A stretch of 64,000 nucleotides of DNA, from NCBI GenBank assembly GCA_902611845.1, contig CACMAX010000005.1:30657-94656 (forward strand), given 5' to 3'. This DNA is from an uncultured Pelagibacteraceae bacterium (GTDB lineage: Bacteria > Pseudomonadota > Alphaproteobacteria > Pelagibacterales > Pelagibacteraceae). The notes beneath the pieces are model-generated. The model saw nothing but the letters and a program-made list of their open reading frames with translations, made no database searches and was not told the origin of the DNA. Below, one piece after another: positions 1 through 9,440 of the stretch. The translations under genes and the position numbers were made by a program. Within the stretch, counting starts at the first letter, position 1. Each line of letters begins with the position of its first letter.

Positions 1-151
1 AAGTGTATACATGGTTAGATGAAACAATAAAATCATCAGTAATTTTTGGCTGAAGACTACAATCACCATATAAAATATAACCAAAAATGCTGCAGGGCGA
101 TAAATACAAAATTATTATTATTACATTTAATAAAAAAAAAAATTGTTTCAT
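1..151 (-). CDS. Partial exported protein of unknown function (5' part only)
   Basis: An ATG at 149-151 on the minus strand opens a frame that stays free of stops for 50 codons to the window edge, so the C-terminus lies outside. The N-terminus is Met-Lys followed by a strongly hydrophobic stretch (about residues 4-17) and then Ser-Pro-Cys, which looks like a Sec signal peptide, possibly of a lipoprotein. I do not recognise the family from the visible part. It is divergent from gpmA with 35 bp between the start codons. In a genome this compact, an open frame with a signal-like start beside a gene start is more likely real than chance, but 50 codons in AT-rich DNA is thin evidence. Confidence 0.5.
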   Translation of the reverse strand, partial: MKQFFFLLNVIIIILYLSPCSIFGYILYGDCSLQPKITDDFIVSSNHVYT

Positions 152-186
152 GAATTTCATAGTTGATCTATATTTAATTTAAACAA

Positions 187-897
187 ATGAGTCATCTTAT
201 TTTAGTTCGACATGGACAGAGCCAATGGAATTTAGAAAATAAATTTACAGGATGGGTCGACGTTGAACTCGCACCACAAGGTAAATTAGAAGCCTGTAAA
301 GCTGGGGAGTTTATAAAAAAATTAAATTTAGAAATAAAACATTTTTATACTTCTTATCAACTAAGATCGATTGATACCTTAAAACTCATTTTAAATACGA
401 TCAGATTAAAACCAAATAATATAATTAAGGCCTGGCAATTAAATGAAAGGCATTATGGATCACTCACAGGATTAAACAAAGATGAAATGAGAAAAAAATT
501 AGGAGAAGAAGAAGTTCACAAATTCAGAAGATCTTGGGATAATCCGCCAAAACCATTGAATATAAATAGTCCTTATCATCCAAAAAATATAAGTGTTTAT
601 AATGATATACCTCGTAGTTTAATTCCAGATACTGAGTCCTTAAAAGATACTTATGATAGAGTTGTGCCCTATTTTATTGATAACATAGAGAAAAATTTAC
701 ACGATAACATAATTATATCTGCTCATGGCAATTCTATTAGATCACTTTTAAAATATTTATTTAAAATTGATAATAATGAAATTTCGAAGCTTGAAATACC
801 AACAGGAAATCCTTTAATTTTGAAATTTGAAAAAAAGAATTTAAAAGAAGCTAAATATCTAGATGAGAGTAGATCTAGAGATTTAATTAAATTCTAA
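187..897 (+). CDS. gpmA: 2,3-bisphosphoglycerate-dependent phosphoglycerate mutase
   Basis: This cytosolic enzyme interconverts 3- and 2-phosphoglycerate in lower glycolysis and gluconeogenesis. At 236 aa it has normal dPGM length. The phosphohistidine motif RHG is at residues 8-10 (LVRHGQSQWN), NERHYGSLTG supplies the acid/base glutamate and substrate-binding residues, and AHGNS near residue 179 supplies the second catalytic histidine. The start is an ATG just before the RHG motif. Its stop codon interlocks with that of murU on the other strand (4 bp overlap), so no classical terminator separates them. The cofactor-dependent type is clear from the HYG motif. Confidence 0.93.
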   Translation: MSHLILVRHGQSQWNLENKFTGWVDVELAPQGKLEACKAGEFIKKLNLEIKHFYTSYQLRSIDTLKLILNTIRLKPNNIIKAWQLNERHYGSLTGLNKDEMRKKLGEEEVHKFRRSWDNPPKPLNINSPYHPKNISVYNDIPRSLIPDTESLKDTYDRVVPYFIDNIEKNLHDNIIISAHGNSIRSLLKYLFKIDNNEISKLEIPTGNPLILKFEKKNLKEAKYLDESRSRDLIKF

Positions 898-1586
898 TCT
901 TTTTTAAAAATTTTTTCATAAATCTCTTTATCTGTTAAATGAATAAATTCAATACTACTTTCAAAACCATACAAATTTTCTTTTTCAATGTAATCATCCC
1001 AAATTTCATTCATTGAAAATATTTTTTTTGATAAATTTTTAAATATTTTTTTATTTATTATTTGACACCCTGTATAAATATAATTTTTATCATTACTCTT
1101 TTTTAAATTATTTCCATCTAGGGAAAAATCACCTTTAAATCTTTTATCAAAACTTAAATTTTTTTTTACAACCATTAAAATATTTTCTAAGTTATTTTTA
1201 AAATATATATTTTCCATCTGCTTAATTTCATTTGCATATTTAGCTTTCCAAACTGTATCAGGATTAAAAACTATAAAATCTGTTTCAACTGAATTACTTA
1301 CTACATTTAAAAGACCGCCCCCTGTATCTAATATTTCATCTCCATCTTCTATGATTTGAATTTCTAAACCAAAATTATTTGAAAATATAAAATCTTTAAT
1401 TTTGTCACTTAAATAGAAAGTATTAATTTTTAAAGATTTTATTTCTAATACTTTTATCAAGTTTATAGTATTTTCTAATAAGCTAATCTCATTAATTTTT
1501 AAGAGTGGTTTTGGTGTTTTCTCAGTTAATGGCATTAATCTTTTTCCAAATCCTGCGCATAAAATTATTGCTGTTTTAATTTTCAT
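894..1586 (-). CDS. murU: Nucleotidyltransferase, MurU-like (MurNAc-1-phosphate uridylyltransferase)
   Basis: This is a 230-aa NTP_transferase-fold protein with the signature ILCAGFGKRLMPLT followed by KTPKPLL (about residues 9-28), the nucleotide-binding loop and catalytic lysine of sugar-1-phosphate nucleotidyltransferases. FNPDTVW near residue 108 gives the metal-binding aspartate. The next gene upstream is an AmgK-like kinase; the AmgK-MurU pair converts MurNAc to UDP-MurNAc in the cell-wall recycling route known from Pseudomonas putida and alphaproteobacteria. Such proteins are often labelled mannose-1-phosphate guanylyltransferase; the neighbour favours MurU. Its start overlaps the end of amgK by 4 bp, so the two are probably translationally coupled. 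Confidence 0.75.
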   Translation of the reverse strand: MKIKTAIILCAGFGKRLMPLTEKTPKPLLKINEISLLENTINLIKVLEIKSLKINTFYLSDKIKDFIFSNNFGLEIQIIEDGDEILDTGGGLLNVVSNSVETDFIVFNPDTVWKAKYANEIKQMENIYFKNNLENILMVVKKNLSFDKRFKGDFSLDGNNLKKSNDKNYIYTGCQIINKKIFKNLSKKIFSMNEIWDDYIEKENLYGFESSIEFIHLTDKEIYEKIFKKD

Positions 1587-2515
1587 ATTTTTTTTATTCT
1601 TGGGTTTTTTTGTAAAAAATTATTTAAATCGTGAAAATTTGAATTATTTTTTATACGATTGTCAATTAATTCCCAAGCATAAGGTATTAATTTTAGATAT
1701 TTTCTTTTTTTATCTCTTTTTGCAAGTCTTGTGAATATACCAATTATTTTTAGATTTCTTAAAACAGATAAAATTTCAAAATCATTAACAAATTGAGATT
1801 CATTTTTATACTTAAATTTACCAAGAAATACTTTTAAAATATTTGACTTAAAACTATTTGAGGTTTTAATTCTTACATCATCTATAAGTGAAGCTAAATC
1901 ATATGCTGGATTACCTAGGACAGCATCTTGACTATCTATTAAAGCGATTTTATTTTTATAAAACATCATGTTTGAGACGTGAAAATCTCTATGTACAAAC
2001 ACTTTGTGTTTAATTTTTAAATTTAAATACAAATTATCTATTATTTTTTTGAGACTTTTTTTTAAATGTCCTTTTTGAATAATTAATTTATTTGCTGATA
2101 AGTACCAATCCAAAAAAAGGTAAGACTCTTTAAGTATTTTAGCTTTTGAATAAGTTGGTAATTTAAATTTTTTTTCAAGAAAATTTTGGGTTTTAAAATT
2201 TTTAATTTTTTGAATTTGATATAAAATTTTTAGTATTTTTTTGTACTCATTTAATTTAGTTTTTGAGGATTTAATTTTATCCAACATATTTTTATTACCA
2301 AAATCATTAATCTCAATAAAGTTTTTTTTATAATTTTGGCTAATTAAACCTGGTGCTAATATTTTATTTTTAATCAATATTTTGTTAACCGCATCATAAT
2401 TTAACAGGTTTGATCGCTTTTGAATTTTACTATAAACTAATACTGAATTATTTGTTCTATAAAACTGTCTAAAAGATGCATCTCCTGATAGTTTTTTAAA
2501 TTTTTTCAAATTCAT
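1583..2515 (-). CDS. amgK: AmgK-like sugar kinase (N-acetylmuramate/GlcNAc anomeric kinase)
   Basis: An aminoglycoside-phosphotransferase-fold kinase. It has the catalytic loop VHRDFHVSNMMF and the metal-binding segment IDSQDAVLGNPAYDLASL; DSQDA in place of the usual DFxxA is typical of the AmgK group. AmgK phosphorylates the anomeric carbon of MurNAc, and MurU then uridylylates it. I place the start at the ATG at 2515 (310 aa, beginning [14 protein letters not shown]); a TTG five codons upstream at 2530 is also open but less likely. With the ATG start, the gene overlaps tsaE by 20 bp. The tsaE-amgK-murU order is widespread in alphaproteobacteria. The substrate is inferred from family and context, not proven. 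Confidence 0.75.
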   Translation of the reverse strand: MNLKKFKKLSGDASFRQFYRTNNSVLVYSKIQKRSNLLNYDAVNKILIKNKILAPGLISQNYKKNFIEINDFGNKNMLDKIKSSKTKLNEYKKILKILYQIQKIKNFKTQNFLEKKFKLPTYSKAKILKESYLFLDWYLSANKLIIQKGHLKKSLKKIIDNLYLNLKIKHKVFVHRDFHVSNMMFYKNKIALIDSQDAVLGNPAYDLASLIDDVRIKTSNSFKSNILKVFLGKFKYKNESQFVNDFEILSVLRNLKIIGIFTRLAKRDKKRKYLKLIPYAWELIDNRIKNNSNFHDLNNFLQKNPRIKKI

Positions 2516-2978
2516 TAAAATCAAAATCAATATTATTAGATATAATTAAGTACCTATTTTCAAGCTTTTCATCATATTCAAATTTTAATGTAAAAGTACT
2601 TTCTATATTTTTACCTAAGATTTCAGGCCATTCAATTAATCTAGCATAATCTTCTAAGTTTTCATTAATTCCTAAATTATTTAATTCTTTTTTATCTTTA
2701 ATTCTGTAAAGATCAAAATGTCTAACAATCAAAGAATTAATCACATATTCATTTATAATATTAAAAGTTGGACTAGGTATTTCTGTTTTTTGTAAACCAT
2801 TTTTTGTTTGAAGATAATTGATTAGATACCTAATAAATGTAGTCTTACCTACTCCGATGTTTCCGTAAAAAAGCAAAGTTGTATTTTTGCTAACTTTGCT
2901 TGCAATTTTTTCAGCAATCTTTTGTGTGATAATTTCTTTTGAAATATCTATTTTGCTACTTTTAGTAGCGATAGGCAT
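2496..2978 (-). CDS. tsaE: tRNA threonylcarbamoyladenosine biosynthesis ATPase TsaE
   Basis: TsaE is the ATPase partner of TsaB/TsaD in making N6-threonylcarbamoyladenosine at position 37 of ANN-decoding tRNAs. The 160-aa protein has the P-loop GNIGVGKTT (about residues 39-47), a PSPTF segment, the family motif HFDLYRI and a C-terminal EWPE, in the usual order and length. It starts within the last codons of ahcY (17 bp overlap) and its end overlaps amgK, so ahcY-tsaE-amgK-murU form a tightly packed unit. tsaB and tsaD are not in the window. Confidence 0.92.
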   Translation of the reverse strand: MPIATKSSKIDISKEIITQKIAEKIASKVSKNTTLLFYGNIGVGKTTFIRYLINYLQTKNGLQKTEIPSPTFNIINEYVINSLIVRHFDLYRIKDKKELNNLGINENLEDYARLIEWPEILGKNIESTFTLKFEYDEKLENRYLIISNNIDFDFNEFEKI

Positions 2979-4248
2979 CTGGTTTATAAGGTCCTTCTGG
3001 TGTTACACTTATATATTTTGCTTGATCATCTGATAATTTGGTTAATTTAGCTCCAACTTTTTCTAAATGAAGTCTGGCTACTTTCTCATCTAAATGTTTA
3101 GGTAAAACATATACTTTTTTCTCATATTTATCTGAGTTAATCCATAATTCTATCTGAGCTGTTACTTGATTTGTAAAAGAAGCACTCATTACAAAACTTG
3201 GGTGTCCTGTTGCACATCCAAGATTAACCAATCTACCTTCTGCTAATAAAATAATTCTTTTTCCATCCGGCAATGTAATTTCGTGAACTTGTGGTTTTAT
3301 TTCATCCCATTTATAATTTTTAAGAGCATCTACTTGTATCTCATTGTCAAAGTGACCAATATTGCATAGGATTGCTCTATCTTTCATTTCTCTCATATGG
3401 TCAGCTGTCACAATATCTTTATTTCCTGTTGCCGTAACAACAATGTCGGCTTCTTTTATCATCTCATCCATTAAAACTACTTCATAACCTTCCATTGCAG
3501 CTTGGAGAGCACAAATTGGATCTGTTTCTGTAACCATAACTCTTGCACCGCTTTGACGAAGAGAAGCAGCGCTTCCCTTTCCAACATCTCCAAATCCAGC
3601 TACAATAGCTACCTTACCTGACATCATTACGTCAGTTGCTCTTTTAATTCCATCAACTAAGCTTTCTCTGCAACCATATAAATTATCGAACTTAGATTTT
3701 GTTACTGAGTCATTAACGTTAATTGCTGGGACAAGTAAATTGCCTTCACTTTCCATTTTTTTTAATGCTAAAACCCCTGTAGTTGTCTCTTCTGATAAAC
3801 CTTTAACATCATTTAATAATTCTTTATAATCTTTGTGCATCAAAGCTGTAAGATCGCCACCATCATCAAGTATCATATTTGGTTTCCAGCCATCTTTTCC
3901 TTCAATAGTTTGCTTTACACACCACCAATATTCTTCTTCTGTTTCGCCTTTCCAAGCAAATACAGGAATACCAGCTTTTGCAATTGCTGCTGCTGCATGG
4001 TCTTGTGTAGAAAAAATATTACATGAGGACCATCTCACTTCGGCTCCTAACTCAACTAAAGTTTCTATTAAAACAGCTGTTTGTATTGTCATGTGCAAAC
4101 AACCAACAATCCGGGCTCCATTTAAAGGTTTCTTACCCTTATATTCTTCTCTAAGAGCCATTAATCCTGGCATTTCAGTTTCAGCCAGTGAAATTTCTTT
4201 TCTTCCAAATTCCGCTTGGGATATATCTTTTACTTTAAAATCTTCCAT
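2962..4248 (-). CDS. ahcY: Adenosylhomocysteinase (S-adenosylhomocysteine hydrolase)
   Basis: This NAD-dependent enzyme splits S-adenosylhomocysteine to adenosine and homocysteine, which relieves product inhibition of methyltransferases. The 428-aa protein has the NAD-binding segment [12 protein letters not shown], the substrate segment LDDGGDLT and the conserved C-terminal KPDAYRY tail, whose Lys and Tyr contact NAD of the partner subunit. It follows chvG by 44 bp on the same strand. In many alphaproteobacteria, hprK, an EIIA-Man-type gene and ptsH lie between chvG and ahcY; none is present here. I saw no SAH riboswitch in the short leader. Confidence 0.97.
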   Translation of the reverse strand: MEDFKVKDISQAEFGRKEISLAETEMPGLMALREEYKGKKPLNGARIVGCLHMTIQTAVLIETLVELGAEVRWSSCNIFSTQDHAAAAIAKAGIPVFAWKGETEEEYWWCVKQTIEGKDGWKPNMILDDGGDLTALMHKDYKELLNDVKGLSEETTTGVLALKKMESEGNLLVPAINVNDSVTKSKFDNLYGCRESLVDGIKRATDVMMSGKVAIVAGFGDVGKGSAASLRQSGARVMVTETDPICALQAAMEGYEVVLMDEMIKEADIVVTATGNKDIVTADHMREMKDRAILCNIGHFDNEIQVDALKNYKWDEIKPQVHEITLPDGKRIILLAEGRLVNLGCATGHPSFVMSASFTNQVTAQIELWINSDKYEKKVYVLPKHLDEKVARLHLEKVGAKLTKLSDDQAKYISVTPEGPYKPDAYRY

Positions 4249-4292
4249 AGAAAGAGGCTTTTAACAATTTCACTTAATATATCAACAAAGAT

Positions 4293-5825
4293 TTATGCTT
4301 CTGGGAAAATTATTTCAATTCTTGCCCCTTTATCTTTATTATTAGATGCGTTGATTTCGCCACCATGAATTTCAACTAAATTTTTGACAATATTTAATCC
4401 CAAACCCGAATGTTCTCCAAAGTTTTCAGGTCTATTACTATAAAATCTATTAAATATCTTATTTGTATCCTTTTCACTAAATCCAGATCCCTGATCAACT
4501 ACAACTAATTTAATTTTGTCATTCTTATCTTTTGATATTTCAACGGTAATTTCTTGATTATTTTCACTAAAAGAAATTGAGTTTTCTAATAAGTTTGCAA
4601 TAATTTGTTCAATTCTATTTTCTATCCCTAAGATACTATAATTTTTAATTCCATTAGATTTCAATTTAATTCCAATCGATTTTTTTGTTTCATATATACT
4701 GTTAAAATCATCAACAACAGATTGAGCAATCTCTTTTAAATTTAATTTTTGCATTTTCTCAGAGGATATTGCGGCCTCATCTCTTAGCATTTGAGAGTAA
4801 TCAGTTATTAATCTTTCAATTCTCTCTACGTCATGTGATACTATATTAATTAATTTGTTTCTTTGAGACTTATCACTTGTTTCAGAAATTATCTCAGAGG
4901 CACTTTTTAGAGATGCCAAAGGATTTCTGATTTCATGCAAAAGATCTGTTGAATAATTTTCTGCTGTAGTAATTCTTTTGTTTAATTCATTAGTCATTTC
5001 ATCAAGAGAATTTGATAATTTTCCCAATTCGTCATTTCTTTTTTTTATATTTCCAATATTGGTCTTTTCCTTACTTTTGTTTTTTATAATATTTGTATAT
5101 TGGACCAAATTTTTAATTGGTTTTAAAAAGTATCTATTTAATACATATGAAAAAATTAAAATTACTAATGCGACAAGCAAAGCAGTTCTGATTATAAAAT
5201 TTCTTCTTTCATCTATTGCAACCTTTATTTCATTGGCGTTTTCAGTAATAGCTAAATAGCCTATTGTTTTGTTTTCACTAACTACATTTTTAATAGTTAC
5301 TAATAAAAATTGATCATAGTTTTCTTTAGAATAAGTTAATGGTTTTCCATAATCTGATGAATATGAATACTTTTTTAAATCTTCAAATATTTCTTTACTT
5401 TCAAAGCTTTTATTAATCTCTTCCAAATTCTTATTTTGAATACTTTGATTATTTAAGTCACTCATTTCAATTATGTTTAGACTTCGTGAGAAAGCATTTG
5501 GATCTAAGTCTAATGTGTCGGTATCTCCTAATAGATTAAATTCACTATCAAATATCTGTACTCTATCTATACTTTGAAATAAAAATTTAGTGGAAAACAG
5601 AAACTCTCTAATATCTTCGGTTGAGAAATTTATTTTTAAACGATCAATATTTTCTGTTGTATTATCAATAATTTTTATATGCGAAGCAGTTTTATTTTTA
5701 ATGAGAGTAGGTTTTACCGTGTTAAGGTAAAATAAAGTTAATACACCTATCACTAAAAAAACAATAAAGTTGATAACTAAGAATTTTTTTAAAATTGATT
5801 GATTATTAGATTTTAAAGTAGACAT
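4293..5825 (-). CDS. chvG: Membrane sensor histidine kinase, ChvG-like
   Basis: The 510-aa protein has TM1 (about residues 15-32), a large periplasmic sensor region (to about 208), TM2 (about 210-230), a HAMP linker, the HisKA box LLHEIRNPLASLKSASEI (phospho-His near residue 297) and a HATPase_c domain with NLLENS, DQGSGF and SGLGL boxes. The gene begins on the last base of the response regulator gene, forming a cognate pair. The ChvG assignment rests on the ChvI-type regulator and the ahcY neighbour. In rhizobia the ChvG/ChvI system responds to acid and cell-envelope stress; the stimulus here is unknown. Confidence 0.8.
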   Translation of the reverse strand: MSTLKSNNQSILKKFLVINFIVFLVIGVLTLFYLNTVKPTLIKNKTASHIKIIDNTTENIDRLKINFSTEDIREFLFSTKFLFQSIDRVQIFDSEFNLLGDTDTLDLDPNAFSRSLNIIEMSDLNNQSIQNKNLEEINKSFESKEIFEDLKKYSYSSDYGKPLTYSKENYDQFLLVTIKNVVSENKTIGYLAITENANEIKVAIDERRNFIIRTALLVALVILIFSYVLNRYFLKPIKNLVQYTNIIKNKSKEKTNIGNIKKRNDELGKLSNSLDEMTNELNKRITTAENYSTDLLHEIRNPLASLKSASEIISETSDKSQRNKLINIVSHDVERIERLITDYSQMLRDEAAISSEKMQKLNLKEIAQSVVDDFNSIYETKKSIGIKLKSNGIKNYSILGIENRIEQIIANLLENSISFSENNQEITVEISKDKNDKIKLVVVDQGSGFSEKDTNKIFNRFYSNRPENFGEHSGLGLNIVKNLVEIHGGEINASNNKDKGARIEIIFPEA

Positions 5826-6523
5826 TATTTAACATTCCAACGATAACCACTACCATATCTGGTTTCTATCGCTGAAAAGTTATTATCTACTTTTTTAAAC
5901 TTTTTTCTAATCCTTTTTACGTGACTGTCTATTGTTCTATCTTCAATATCTGTGTCTTCTCTGTAAGCAACATCCATTAATTGAGATCTTTCTTTAATAA
6001 TTCCAGGTCTTTTTGCTAATTCTTTTACAATTAAGAATTCTGTTGTTGTTAGCTTATCTGGTAATTGCTTGCCATCCCATTCACATTCTAGCTGTGAAGG
6101 GTCAAGTTTTAATTTTCCATGTGAAATTATATTTCTATTATCCTCTAAATTATTTTCTTTTTTTCTAAGTTGGACACGAATTCTTTCAATAAGAACTTTA
6201 GTTGAAAAACCACCTGATTTTTTTACAAAATCATCAGCCCCTAGTTTTAGTCCTAATAGCTCATCCACCTCCTCATCTTTTGAAGTTAAAAAGATAACAG
6301 GCATAGATGTTTTTTTTCTCAATTTTTTTAACAATTCTTCTCCATCCATTCTTGGCATTTTAATATCTATAACTGCAAGGTCTGGGGGATTTCTTGACAA
6401 ACCTATTAAGGCACTTTCTCCATCCAAATAAGTTTGAATATTAAAACCCTCTTTCTCTAGAGCAATACTTAAACTAGTTAATATATTTCTATCATCATCA
6501 ACAAGGGCAATTGTTTGTTTCAT
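5825..6523 (-). CDS. chvI: OmpR-family response regulator, ChvI-like
   Basis: The 232-aa protein has a receiver domain with the acidic cluster DDD at 9-11, the phosphoacceptor Asp53 in VIDIKMPRMDG and FLTSKDE with the switch Thr and Lys, followed by a C-terminal winged helix (TTTEFLIVKEL ... DRTIDSHVKRIRKKF ... YGSGYRW). It is the first gene of the minus-strand chvI-chvG-ahcY-tsaE-amgK-murU series, with a 51-bp gap to polA upstream. The sequence resembles ChvI more than PhoB or OmpR, but sub-family was judged by eye. Confidence 0.82.
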   Translation of the reverse strand: MKQTIALVDDDRNILTSLSIALEKEGFNIQTYLDGESALIGLSRNPPDLAVIDIKMPRMDGEELLKKLRKKTSMPVIFLTSKDEEVDELLGLKLGADDFVKKSGGFSTKVLIERIRVQLRKKENNLEDNRNIISHGKLKLDPSQLECEWDGKQLPDKLTTTEFLIVKELAKRPGIIKERSQLMDVAYREDTDIEDRTIDSHVKRIRKKFKKVDNNFSAIETRYGSGYRWNVK

Positions 6524-6574
6524 GTTTGACTATATAAATACTAAAATGTTTAAAATTGGGCAATTAAATGTTTA

Positions 6575-9340
6575 TTAATGAAGCTCTCCCCAGTTATCAC
6601 CTATGTTTACATCTACCGATAATGGTATTGAAAATGAATGCAAATCACTATCTTTCACACTTGTCATAATATCTTTAATCTTTTTCGAAGCAGATTTAGT
6701 AGCATTATCAATTACCTCAAAAATCAATTCATCATGAATTTGAAGCAACATATTAAATTCATTTGTTTTTTTAGTATCAAGCTCATCGTTGATTCTAATC
6801 ATAGCAAGTCGCATTATTTCTGATGCAGATCCTTGGATAGGTGCATTTATAGCTGCCCTTTCTTGAAAATTTCTAATATTAAAATTTTTGTCATTGATTC
6901 CAGGAATATGAGTTTTTCGACCAAAAATATTTCTTACATATCCACTTTTTCTACAGAATTTAATTGTGTTATTCATGTATTCTTTAATTTCTGGAAATTT
7001 AATAAAATATGAATTTAGAAATTCTTCGGCTTCATTGTTTGATACACCGATTTGTTTGGCCAAACCGTATTGAGAAATTCCATAAATTATTCCAAAATTA
7101 ATAGCTTTAGCTTTTCTCCTCATATCAGCATCAATTTTTTTTATGTCTCTACCAAAAACCTGGCTAGCAGTTAATGAGTGAATATCCTCATTATTTTTGA
7201 AAGCTTTTTTTAGTTCCTTTACATCAGCTAGATCAGCCAAAATTCTCATTTCGATCTGATTATAGTCTGCTGATATAAGTTTTTTATTTTTTTCTGATAT
7301 GAAGGCCTTACGAATATCTTTACCTTCCTCAGTTTTAATTGGAATATTTTGTAAATTTGGATCACTAGATGCAAGTCTACCTGTTGTAGTTGCGGCTAAC
7401 AGAAAAGATGTATGCACTCTTTTTGTATTGGGATTTAAATGCTCCGGCAAAGAATCAGAATATGTATTTTTCAATTTACTAGATTGCCTCCATTCTAAAA
7501 CTAATTTAGGAAATTCATTCCCTTTGTAAGCTAAATCCTCTAGAACTGCTGCACCAGTTGCAAAACTGCCTTTTTTAGTCTTTTTTAGCGATGCAATTTT
7601 GAGGTCATTGTACATTATTTCACCTAACTGTTTAGTCGATGCAATATTAAATTTTTTTTTTGAAATTTTAAAAATTTGTTTTTCTAAATCTTGAAGTTTT
7701 TTTTCAAACTTAACAGATAATTTTTTAAGAAAATTATTATCCAACTTTATGCCATTAATTTCCATTGATGCTAAAATTTTAATTAAAGGTTTTTCGAAAA
7801 TTTCATAAATATTTAGTAATTTTTCTGATTTAAGCGATTTCAAAAATATTTTATATAAACGGTAAGTTATATCAGCATCTTCTGCCGCATAATCTTTTGC
7901 AATATTTAACTCTACTTGACTGAATTTAATTTCTTTTTTTCCAGATCCAACAAGATCTTTATATTTAATTGTTTTGTGACCAAGATGAATATCTGAAAGG
8001 ATATCCATATTATGTCTATTTTTCCCAGCATCTAAAACGTATGACATCAACATTGTATCTTCCATGCTTTGAATATCTATATCCCTTTTACGAAATATTA
8101 TGTAATCGAATTTAATATTTTGCCCAATTTTTTTTAAACTTTTATCCTCTAAATATGGTTTTAAAATTCTCAAAACATCTTTTTCATTTAGATTATTTTT
8201 ATCAATATGACCTGTTGGAATGTAACAAGCTTTACCTATTTTGCTAGAAATTGAGATACCAACTAAATTTGCCTGATGTGGATCAAGAGAGTCTGTTTCA
8301 GAATCAATAGAAAATTCACCAGCTTCTTCGGCTTCTTGCATCCAATCTTTTATTTCAGATAAATTTTTTATCAAAACATATTTATCTTTTGATATTTTAG
8401 ATGTTTCTTTTTTGACTTCTATTTCATCACTAAATTTGGATTGACCATACGTCGAAATTGCTGAACTCAATAACCTATTAAATTCCATTTCTCTCAAAAA
8501 ATTGTATAACTTGTCTACATCTACTTTTTTTAGAACAAAGTCAGTTAATTTGTCTTTCACCGGAACATCATTTTTTAATGTGACTAGTTTTTTACTTACC
8601 AGAGCCTTATCTTTATTTTCTAAAAGTGTTTCTCTTCTTTTATTCTGTTTTATTTTATTTGCGTTTTTGAGAAGGTTTTCTAAATTTCCATATTCCTTAA
8701 TTAATTCTGCTGCTGTTTTTACTCCAATACCTGGAACGCCAGGTACATTATCTGTACTATCCCCTGCTAGTGATTGAACATCAATTACTTTATCCGGACC
8801 AACCCCAAATTTATTTATTACATCGTCATTAGATATAAATTTATTCTTCATTGGATCGTATATACGAACCTTTTTTTTGAAAAGTTGCATTAAATCTTTA
8901 TCAGATGATACAATTGTAACCTTTGCACCTTCGTCTAATATTTGCTCTACATAGGTGGCTATCAAATCATCAGCCTCGTAATTTAACATTTCTATAGAGG
9001 GTAAATTGAATGCTAATACTGACTTTCTAATATAATCGAATTGTGGAATTAGATCATCGGGAGCATCAGACCTATTTCCTTTATAATCTGAATATATTTC
9101 GTTTCGAAAATTCTTTCTTGCAGAGTCAAAGATTACTGCGAAATGAGTTGGTTTTTCTAAATTTTCGCTAGATTTAGAGTCCTCTAATAATTTAAACAGC
9201 ATGTTACAAAATCCACTTACTGCTCCTACTGGCAAACCATCACTTTTTCGTGTTAATGGTGGCAATGCATAATAGGCTCTAAATATGTATCCGGACCCAT
9301 CAATAAGATAGAAATGATCTGTTTTTTTAATTTTACCCAT
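6575..9340 (-). CDS. polA: DNA polymerase I
   Basis: The 921-aa protein is full length with three domains: N-terminal 5'-nuclease/FEN (about 1-300, with YEADDLIA and GDSTDNVPGVPGIG), a 3'-5' exonuclease (about 320-510, with FSIDSETDSLD retaining the DxE pair and YAAEDADITYRLY retaining the late aspartates) and a family A polymerase (motif A SADYNQIEMRILA, motif B RRKAKAINFGIIYG, motif C QIHDELIFEV). Proofreading residues are present, unlike in some other bacterial Pol I enzymes. It works in Okazaki-fragment processing and repair. A sigma70-like promoter lies 26 bp upstream of the start. Confidence 0.98.
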   Translation of the reverse strand: MGKIKKTDHFYLIDGSGYIFRAYYALPPLTRKSDGLPVGAVSGFCNMLFKLLEDSKSSENLEKPTHFAVIFDSARKNFRNEIYSDYKGNRSDAPDDLIPQFDYIRKSVLAFNLPSIEMLNYEADDLIATYVEQILDEGAKVTIVSSDKDLMQLFKKKVRIYDPMKNKFISNDDVINKFGVGPDKVIDVQSLAGDSTDNVPGVPGIGVKTAAELIKEYGNLENLLKNANKIKQNKRRETLLENKDKALVSKKLVTLKNDVPVKDKLTDFVLKKVDVDKLYNFLREMEFNRLLSSAISTYGQSKFSDEIEVKKETSKISKDKYVLIKNLSEIKDWMQEAEEAGEFSIDSETDSLDPHQANLVGISISSKIGKACYIPTGHIDKNNLNEKDVLRILKPYLEDKSLKKIGQNIKFDYIIFRKRDIDIQSMEDTMLMSYVLDAGKNRHNMDILSDIHLGHKTIKYKDLVGSGKKEIKFSQVELNIAKDYAAEDADITYRLYKIFLKSLKSEKLLNIYEIFEKPLIKILASMEINGIKLDNNFLKKLSVKFEKKLQDLEKQIFKISKKKFNIASTKQLGEIMYNDLKIASLKKTKKGSFATGAAVLEDLAYKGNEFPKLVLEWRQSSKLKNTYSDSLPEHLNPNTKRVHTSFLLAATTTGRLASSDPNLQNIPIKTEEGKDIRKAFISEKNKKLISADYNQIEMRILADLADVKELKKAFKNNEDIHSLTASQVFGRDIKKIDADMRRKAKAINFGIIYGISQYGLAKQIGVSNNEAEEFLNSYFIKFPEIKEYMNNTIKFCRKSGYVRNIFGRKTHIPGINDKNFNIRNFQERAAINAPIQGSASEIMRLAMIRINDELDTKKTNEFNMLLQIHDELIFEVIDNATKSASKKIKDIMTSVKDSDLHSFSIPLSVDVNIGDNWGELH

Positions 9341-9365
9341 AATTTAATTTATAATAAATTGACGT

Positions 9366-9394
9366 ATTATAGTAAGAATAAAACATCCTGTTAA
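9366..9394 (-). promoter_or_regulatory. Sigma70-like promoter for polA
   Basis: Read on the minus strand there is a -35 TTAACA (9394-9389; 5 of 6 to consensus), a 17-bp spacer and a perfect -10 TATAAT (9371-9366). This places the transcription start near 9359 and gives a leader of about 19 nt to the polA ATG at 9340. It lies in the 100-bp divergent gap between polA and bioY. The prediction rests on motif match alone. Confidence 0.6.
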
Positions 9395-9440
9395 TAAATA
9401 TTAGTGGATTAAACTTTATTAAAATAGTAATTTAAAGCTA

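Noticed and set aside
894..1586. Mannose-1-phosphate guanylyltransferase as the identity of murU.
   Set aside because: The fold is shared, but the overlapping AmgK-type kinase and the tsaE-amgK-murU order favour MurU.
3833..4264. Open frame of 143 codons on the plus strand inside ahcY.
   Set aside because: It is the antisense shadow of a strongly conserved gene; no motif, no ribosome site, and its sequence is only the complement of ahcY codons.
4249..4292. Possible SAH riboswitch upstream of ahcY.
   Set aside because: The gap is only 44 bp and AT-rich, without the conserved SAH-riboswitch sequence blocks.
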